This document shows positions 59,898 through 64,000 of a DNA stretch of 64,000 bases, one piece after another. How positions within the stretch are numbered: the stretch's first letter is position 1; each line of letters starts with the position of its first letter. Below the pieces are notes generated by a model. It saw only the letters and a list, made by a program, of their open reading frames with translations, did not search any database and was not told the DNA's origin. The DNA is from Guptibacillus hwajinpoensis (GTDB taxonomy: Bacteria > Bacillota > Bacilli > Bacillales > Guptibacillaceae). A program made the translations under genes and the position numbers. The stretch spans positions 248,001 through 312,000 of the forward strand of contig NZ_JAIVAE010000003.1 in assembly GCF_020171785.1 (NCBI RefSeq), given 5' to 3'.

Positions 59898-60812
59898 GTG
59901 GACGAAAAAAAAGACCTCTTAATTATCGGGGGAGGACCAGCTGGAATTTCAGCTGCCATATGGGCGAAACGCCTCGGACTGAATCATTTGTTACTTGAAG
60001 AAAAGAATGATCTCGGTGGTCAATTAAATACCATCTACAATCAAATTGTCGATTACCCTGGCATGATCGCTCCAAACGGTCAATACCTTCAGAAAAAACT
60101 TACTGAACATGCCCATAAAATAAATGTTGACTATGCTTTAAATTCAGCTGTTACGTCAATTGATTGGAAGAAAAAAATTCTTAAAACAACCGCTGATGAT
60201 ACATATGAATTTCGCTCTTTGATTATTGCCACAGGATCATCACCTCGAAAACTCCATGTTCCCGGTGAACAGGAAATGATCGATCAGAAAGAAGTATATT
60301 CAGCTACTAGAGATAAATCTAAATTTATTAACAAAGACGTAGCAGTAATTGGCGGAGGCGATCGAGCTTTTGAGGGTGCCTTATTACTTGCTGAAGCTGG
60401 CTCTCGAGTAACCCTTATTCACCGTTCTAATCACTTTAAAGCTCGTCAAGAATATAAAGATCCTGTGATGGAACATGAAAACATTACGATCCTAACCGAA
60501 ACTGTCGTAACTGGATTGAAGGGAAAAGGTAGGAAAATTTTATCTTTATCTAATGAAGGTCTTCATAAAACAATTGAAGTGGATGGTGTATTTATTCGAA
60601 TTGGTGTCCAACCAAACACGGAACCTTACAGTAAAGGTATTGCACTTGATGACGAAGGCTATATAAAATGCCATGCAGATGGCGAAACATCACTTCCATA
60701 CGTGTATGCTGCTGGAGATGTTTGTACGCGCCCACTTTTGTCTAGCATCGCTTCTGCAGTTGGCCAGGGAATGACGGCTGTAAAACGACTATCGTTTTAT
60801 CTAGAAAATTAA
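59898..60812 (+). CDS. Thioredoxin reductase-like flavoprotein lacking the CxxC pair
   Basis: A 304-residue TrxB-type protein: FAD fold GGGPAG (11-16), NADP fold VAVIGGGDRAFEGALLLAEA, FAD-end block YAAGDVCTRPL. The redox pair CATC of thioredoxin reductase is replaced by SATR at residues 135-138. It cannot reduce thioredoxin in the usual way; ferredoxin-NADP reductase or NADH oxidase-type roles are possible. GTG start with GAGGG upstream, 12 nt after the nucleotidase. Confidence 0.85.
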   Translation: MDEKKDLLIIGGGPAGISAAIWAKRLGLNHLLLEEKNDLGGQLNTIYNQIVDYPGMIAPNGQYLQKKLTEHAHKINVDYALNSAVTSIDWKKKILKTTADDTYEFRSLIIATGSSPRKLHVPGEQEMIDQKEVYSATRDKSKFINKDVAVIGGGDRAFEGALLLAEAGSRVTLIHRSNHFKARQEYKDPVMEHENITILTETVVTGLKGKGRKILSLSNEGLHKTIEVDGVFIRIGVQPNTEPYSKGIALDDEGYIKCHADGETSLPYVYAAGDVCTRPLLSSIASAVGQGMTAVKRLSFYLEN

Positions 60813-60837
60813 AAAGGACCCACAGGTCCTTTTTAAT
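60811..60837. terminator. Bidirectional terminator
   Basis: AAAAAGGACC, CACA loop, GGTCCTTTTT, between convergent genes. Confidence 0.9.
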
Positions 60838-60842
60838 TTTCT

Positions 60843-62045
60843 TTATGGAAATGTACGATGTCTTTTAACAGAAGTATTGCTTCTTCCAAAAATCAAACAA
60901 ATAATAATGAAGAGAAAAATGCCAATCCCTAGATAAAGGATCGTGCTACTTGAAAAAATGGATTCTGTTTCCTCATCTTTAACTTGTGCAACAGGTTTAG
61001 CTTCAGTTTTTTGCTCTGGAGCGTTACTTTCTATAGAAGTTGTGGTTAATAACTCTAAATCAAGATTTGAACGGTACGAATTTCCTACACTCACGAGTTG
61101 GTTTTCATTTGATAATGTAAGATCGATCGGATGATCGTCATTTTGATACAGAGTAATGTCCTCTGAAAGACTGTATTTCTCTTGATTTACAACGCCTAGT
61201 TCAGTTCCTTTCTCAAATTCAACCGGTGTAAAGTCACTAAATCCATAATTAAGAAGATTTAATGTATCCTGATAAGCGATTTTGTCATCAGTTGCTTTCA
61301 TCGTAACAGCAATTAATTCTCGATCACCTTTCGAAGCAGTCGTAACTAGGGTAAAACCCGATTTTGATACATAGCCATTTTTTCCACCAGTAACGAAATC
61401 ATAATCAAGTAAGAGGCGATGGTGATTTATAAGGGTCGTCTCCCAGTCTTCACCGTTCCACGTCATTTGTTTCATTCCAAATAGTGAGCGAAACTCTTCA
61501 TTCTTCATTGCATATTGAGTGATTTTCGCCATATCCTCTGCCGTCGTAACATGTTCTTTATCAAAAAGACCGTTAGGATTGACAAAGTGAGTGTTCTGAA
61601 CGCCTACTTCTTCACTTAAAAATTCATTTAATTCATTAGAAAACGATTCCACATCTCCGCTCAAATGCTCGGCAATAGCAATGGCGGCATCATTTCCTGA
61701 ATTAATCATCATACCTTTTACTAATTTATCTAAAGGAACAGTTTCTCCTTCCTTTAAATAAACTCTCGTCCCTTCCGCTGCCCGTGCATTTTCGCTAACA
61801 GTTACCATCTCATCCATTTTATTGGACTTTACTGCCATTAATGCGGTTGCAATTTTCGTAATACTTGCAGGGTACATTTCTTCTGAGCTGTTTTTCTCAT
61901 AAAGAACCTGTCCTGTCTTTCCATCAATAAGGATCGCAGTGTCACTTCTAATGGTTGGGACTTCGTTAGCAAATGTTACGGCAGGAATCAAACTTGTTGT
62001 GAAGCAAATAACGACAATAAGATGGACAATGTGTTTTAACCTCAT
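60843..62045 (-). CDS. D-alanyl-D-alanine carboxypeptidase (peptidase S11)
   Basis: A 400-residue penicillin-binding protein: signal peptide, SITK (S61, K64) with the acyl-enzyme Ser, SGN (116-118), and GGKNGYVSKSG, where the third motif reads K222-N-G instead of KTG. It trims D-Ala from peptidoglycan stem peptides. A C-terminal membrane segment (YLGIGIFLFIIICLIF) anchors it, unlike the amphipathic helix of DacA. GAGGAG before the ATG. Monocistronic. Confidence 0.88.
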   Translation of the reverse strand: MRLKHIVHLIVVICFTTSLIPAVTFANEVPTIRSDTAILIDGKTGQVLYEKNSSEEMYPASITKIATALMAVKSNKMDEMVTVSENARAAEGTRVYLKEGETVPLDKLVKGMMINSGNDAAIAIAEHLSGDVESFSNELNEFLSEEVGVQNTHFVNPNGLFDKEHVTTAEDMAKITQYAMKNEEFRSLFGMKQMTWNGEDWETTLINHHRLLLDYDFVTGGKNGYVSKSGFTLVTTASKGDRELIAVTMKATDDKIAYQDTLNLLNYGFSDFTPVEFEKGTELGVVNQEKYSLSEDITLYQNDDHPIDLTLSNENQLVSVGNSYRSNLDLELLTTTSIESNAPEQKTEAKPVAQVKDEETESIFSSSTILYLGIGIFLFIIICLIFGRSNTSVKRHRTFP

Positions 62046-62243
62046 GGAAGCTCCTCTTTCTTTTACGTGCTAATTACATTATTCGTTCTATTGCTGAATG
62101 AATTGTCTAGTAAAAAAGACCTGATCCGTATTTAATTATAGCCTCCTATATGCCATCTGAATATAGTTTATTTCTTTATACCCTAACCAAAAAACTTTTA
62201 ACTTAAAATGAATCGTTGTTAAAAATACAAAATATCAAAATAA

Positions 62244-62264
62244 AAAACCGCTAAAGCGGTTTTG
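62244..62264. terminator. Small terminator
   Basis: AAAACCGCT, AA, AGCGGTTTT, directly behind the 54-codon gene. Confidence 0.8.
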
Positions 62265-62429
62265 TTAAGAAGCATAAGAGCCTTTCCATTGTTCTACAAT
62301 ATGTTGTGGCGTACTCCAACATAGCCAGGATACAAGTATTTTATTTTCTTCTGTTAACACCATCCAATATTCTACTCTCTTTTTGTCAAAATTCTGGTAA
62401 AATCCTGATTTTTTTATAAAACGATCCAT
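62265..62429 (-). CDS. Small protein, 54 aa
   Basis: The ATG has GGAGG nine nt upstream. The frame encodes MDRFIKKSGFYQNFDKK, VEYWMVLTEENKILVSWLC, then WSTPQHIVEQWKGSYAS; it is aromatic-rich and soluble. The good site and the terminator at its end support it. Family not recognised. Confidence 0.6.
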   Translation of the reverse strand: MDRFIKKSGFYQNFDKKRVEYWMVLTEENKILVSWLCWSTPQHIVEQWKGSYAS

Positions 62430-62549
62430 ACTCGAATTCCCTCCAGTTTGTTCGTGTTATACATAACTAAATTCGATTAAGAACCTTAAAATCCTCTAAA
62501 TTTTCAGAAAACTAAGAGCGGTTTTACCATAATGTCCCTTTAACAAAGT

Positions 62550-62580
62550 TGCATAGCATTTCTTTCTCCTGAGCATCATA
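62550..62580 (+). promoter_or_regulatory. Probable sigma-G promoter of SASP gene
   Basis: TGCATA, 18 nt, CATCATA, close to the sigma-G consensus TGAATA/CATNNTA, 24 nt before the ATG. Confidence 0.6.
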
Positions 62581-62603
62581 TTAGTCAAGGAGGTGTACAC
62601 AAC

Positions 62604-62807
62604 ATGGCAAACAACAATAGCTCAAACAATCTGGTAGTCCCTGGTGTACAACAAGCTTTAGATCAAATGAAGTACGAAATTGCAAGTGAATTCGGCGTTC
62701 AACTTGGTCCAGACTCCACTGCTCGCTCTAACGGTTCTGTTGGAGGAGAAATTACAAAACGTCTTGTCCAAATGGCTGAACAGCAAATGGGCGGCGGGAG
62801 CTACTAA
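62604..62807 (+). CDS. ssp: Alpha/beta-type small acid-soluble spore protein
   Basis: A 67-residue alpha/beta SASP that coats forespore DNA and protects it from [25 protein letters not shown] contains the GPR protease site (EIASEFG), and [15 protein letters not shown] is the second conserved DNA-binding block. AAGGAGGT precedes the ATG. Confidence 0.95.
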   Translation: MANNNSSNNLVVPGVQQALDQMKYEIASEFGVQLGPDSTARSNGSVGGEITKRLVQMAEQQMGGGSY

Positions 62808-62827
62808 TCGCTAACTGAATAGTATGG

Positions 62828-62855
62828 ATAAAGGGGGCGGAGAAATCCGCCTCCT
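62828..62855 (+). terminator. Terminator of SASP gene
   Basis: GGGGGCGGA pairs with TCCGCCTCC (one G-T) around 4 nt. Confidence 0.7.
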
Positions 62856-62857
62856 TC

Positions 62858-63364
62858 TTATTCTCCAAGAAGATTAGATGTTTGAATCGCATATTCAATA
62901 AGATCACCTAAATCACTAATTTGATCTTCATTAATTTTACGGTTAAATTCTAGTAATACGTGTGTGGATAATGAAACTTCCTGGTGATCCTCTGCATAAG
63001 GAAAGGAAACAGTTTGACGTATAGTCGGACGGTTTCCCCAGATACTTCGAATGTCTTCTTCAATTTCAGCACAATCTTCTTCATCTGATATGAAGACATC
63101 GAAGTATATTTTAATTTCACATCCAGGTTCAATTTGGTCCAGCTGTAGCTGCTCAGCACTAAAATTAGCAAGGTCAGCGAATAGCTCGATTGTCACATCC
63201 ACATCTGCATTTCCAGTAAACTTCATTAGGTATTTTCTTGAAAGCGATGCGAGATCTACCAAATCTTCCCGACTTATGATCGAGATCTCTCCTTCAAGAT
63301 CCCGATCATAAAGTTCTCCTTCTAAGACTACTTTAACATTTTCATAAATGGTTGGATCAAACAT
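62858..63364 (-). CDS. Conserved hypothetical protein
   Basis: A 168-residue acidic, soluble protein beginning FDPTIYENVKVVLEGELYDRDL with LVDLASLSRKYLMKFTG and DVFISDEEDCAEIEEDIRSIWG. It resembles cytoplasmic proteins conserved in Bacillaceae, but I do not recognise a named family. GGGGGGT precedes the ATG. No operon partner. Confidence 0.65.
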   Translation of the reverse strand: MFDPTIYENVKVVLEGELYDRDLEGEISIISREDLVDLASLSRKYLMKFTGNADVDVTIELFADLANFSAEQLQLDQIEPGCEIKIYFDVFISDEEDCAEIEEDIRSIWGNRPTIRQTVSFPYAEDHQEVSLSTHVLLEFNRKINEDQISDLGDLIEYAIQTSNLLGE

Positions 63365-63417
63365 ACCGTTACCCCCCTATCGTTTCACTATATCATGAAT
63401 GTTAGAGGGACAAGTAG

Positions 63418-63669
63418 TTAGGAATGACGCGGGTGAGATTTAGCAAATTGAATAAAGGTGTCTTCATCTCCAATTTCACCACATGCAGCACACTGAACTC
63501 GAACATTTGGTCCTTTGTATTCCATATGAAAAGGATCCGCTTTCCCTTCCTCCATCACAGAAACCACTTCTCCAGATTCTGGGTCTAACTTCACTGAAGT
63601 TGCTTTTTGCTCAATTTTATTAAATCTCATACGATTCGTCTTACATCTAGGACACAAATATGCTGTCAT
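63418..63669 (-). CDS. Zinc-ribbon protein of unknown function
   Basis: An 83-residue protein with LCPRCKTNRMRFN at the start and VQCAACGEIGDEDTF near residue 60, four Cys for one zinc, and an acidic middle (LDPESGEVVSVMEEGKADPF). Probably DNA-, RNA- or protein-binding; not assigned. AAAGGGAGTGAG precedes the ATG. Confidence 0.65.
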   Translation of the reverse strand: MTAYLCPRCKTNRMRFNKIEQKATSVKLDPESGEVVSVMEEGKADPFHMEYKGPNVRVQCAACGEIGDEDTFIQFAKSHPRHS

Positions 63670-63749
63670 AAACTCACTCCCTTTTTTATTAGTGTTCCAC
63701 TAAAAAAGGAAATTTTATTCATTTAGTATGGTATGTGAAATTTAATAAT

Positions 63750-63770
63750 TAAACGGGAATCTCTCCCGTC
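63750..63770 (-). terminator. Small hairpin behind the last gene
   Basis: ACGGGA with TCCCGT, few T residues. Confidence 0.45.
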
Positions 63771-64000
63771 TCACTTCACTTCCTCTATTAACTTTTCTAA
63801 CACATATTCAACCGATTGTACCCGCTCATTAAATTTTTTTGGCCCTGTATCTTTTTGCCAGGCTACAACCGAAATCATTTCAATATTTTCAAACGTATTC
63901 TTAATTTGAATTGGATATAAATATTTAGGTTTGTTGGACATAACCCATTCCCTCGCTAAAGGCTCCCAATCTTTAAGAAGCATTAATGCTCGATCAGCAA
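63771..64000 (-). CDS. Conserved hypothetical protein, 5' end beyond window
   Basis: The frame is open from the right edge (ADRALMLLKDWEPLAREWVM) to a TGA-type end after VEYVLEKLIEEVK, 75 or more codons. The ATG at 63983 has no ribosome binding site, so the true start is probably outside the window. Its PIQIKNTFENIEMISVVAW segment suggests a small alpha/beta protein. No family recognised. Confidence 0.6.
   Translation of the reverse strand, partial: ADRALMLLKDWEPLAREWVMSNKPKYLYPIQIKNTFENIEMISVVAWQKDTGPKKFNERVQSVEYVLEKLIEEVK

Overview
The window is a chromosomal stretch of a low-GC, endospore-forming Firmicute of the Bacillaceae (possibly a Pseudalkalibacillus/Alkalihalobacillus/Fictibacillus-type organism; the genus is a guess). 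The evidence is Bacillus-type ribosome binding sites and sigma-A promoters, spore genes (alpha/beta SASP, CotF-like coat proteins, a YjcZ-type peptide, a CwlJ-type hydrolase), YesM/YesN-type two-component proteins, DUF624 and DUF3900 proteins, a class III fructose-bisphosphatase and a compact tRNA cluster. The first and last genes run off the window.

Layout. 0-6.4 kb: the 3' part of a penicillin acylase-family gene, a branched-chain aminotransferase with a possible 7-codon leader peptide, an acetate transporter, a small NTF2-like protein, and a YjlC-like gene followed by a type II NADH dehydrogenase. 6.4-10.5 kb: a sucrose module (sucrose-6-P hydrolase, sucrose PTS IIBC, LacI-type repressor) with two palindromic operators 54 bp apart. 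10.6-14.4 kb: a PQQ-type sugar dehydrogenase lipoprotein, a VOC protein, a CwlJ-type hydrolase and an LVIVD-repeat protein. 14.6-16.9 kb: a dead AraC regulator, then padR with a SEDS-family protein that carries a permease-prefix domain.

16.9-42.4 kb is accessory DNA and the most interesting part. Small cargo genes lie nearly all on the minus strand: nucleotidyltransferases, GNATs, a VOC pseudogene, small membrane proteins, a metallophosphoesterase, a zinc-ribbon protein, an aminoglycoside-phosphotransferase-like kinase and lipoproteins. After the 3' end of most of these genes comes a repeat whose core is GCTCCGAG preceded by an imperfect hairpin, always in the same orientation. I count about 16 copies, several with a conserved 5' flank. 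Larger modules sit between repeats: a TetR/methyltransferase/TrxR-like operon (20.9-23.5 kb), a fructan or fructo-oligosaccharide regulon (24.8-34.3 kb: three-component sensor, ABC transporter, GH32 enzyme, DUF624) and glpT. A 38-codon membrane-peptide cassette occurs twice, 16.6 kb apart, and the similarity of the two copies starts and stops at the GCTCC cores. This behaves like a gene-cassette array, formally like integron cassettes with attC sites, but no integrase is visible here and the repeat lacks the attC consensus GTTRRRY.

42.7-64 kb returns to core-type genes: an amino acid oxidase, a methylmalonyl-CoA-epimerase-like protein, a TRIC-type channel, a MurE paralogue, an acetamidase with an inserted zinc ribbon, a DUF3900 protein, an HNH endonuclease with a possible reader domain, Fbp, FolD with a ZTP riboswitch, seven tRNAs, kynureninase, coat proteins, an alanine/sodium symporter, a deoxynucleotidase, a TrxR-like protein without its redox cysteines, a DD-carboxypeptidase, an SASP gene with a sigma-G-like promoter, and small conserved proteins.
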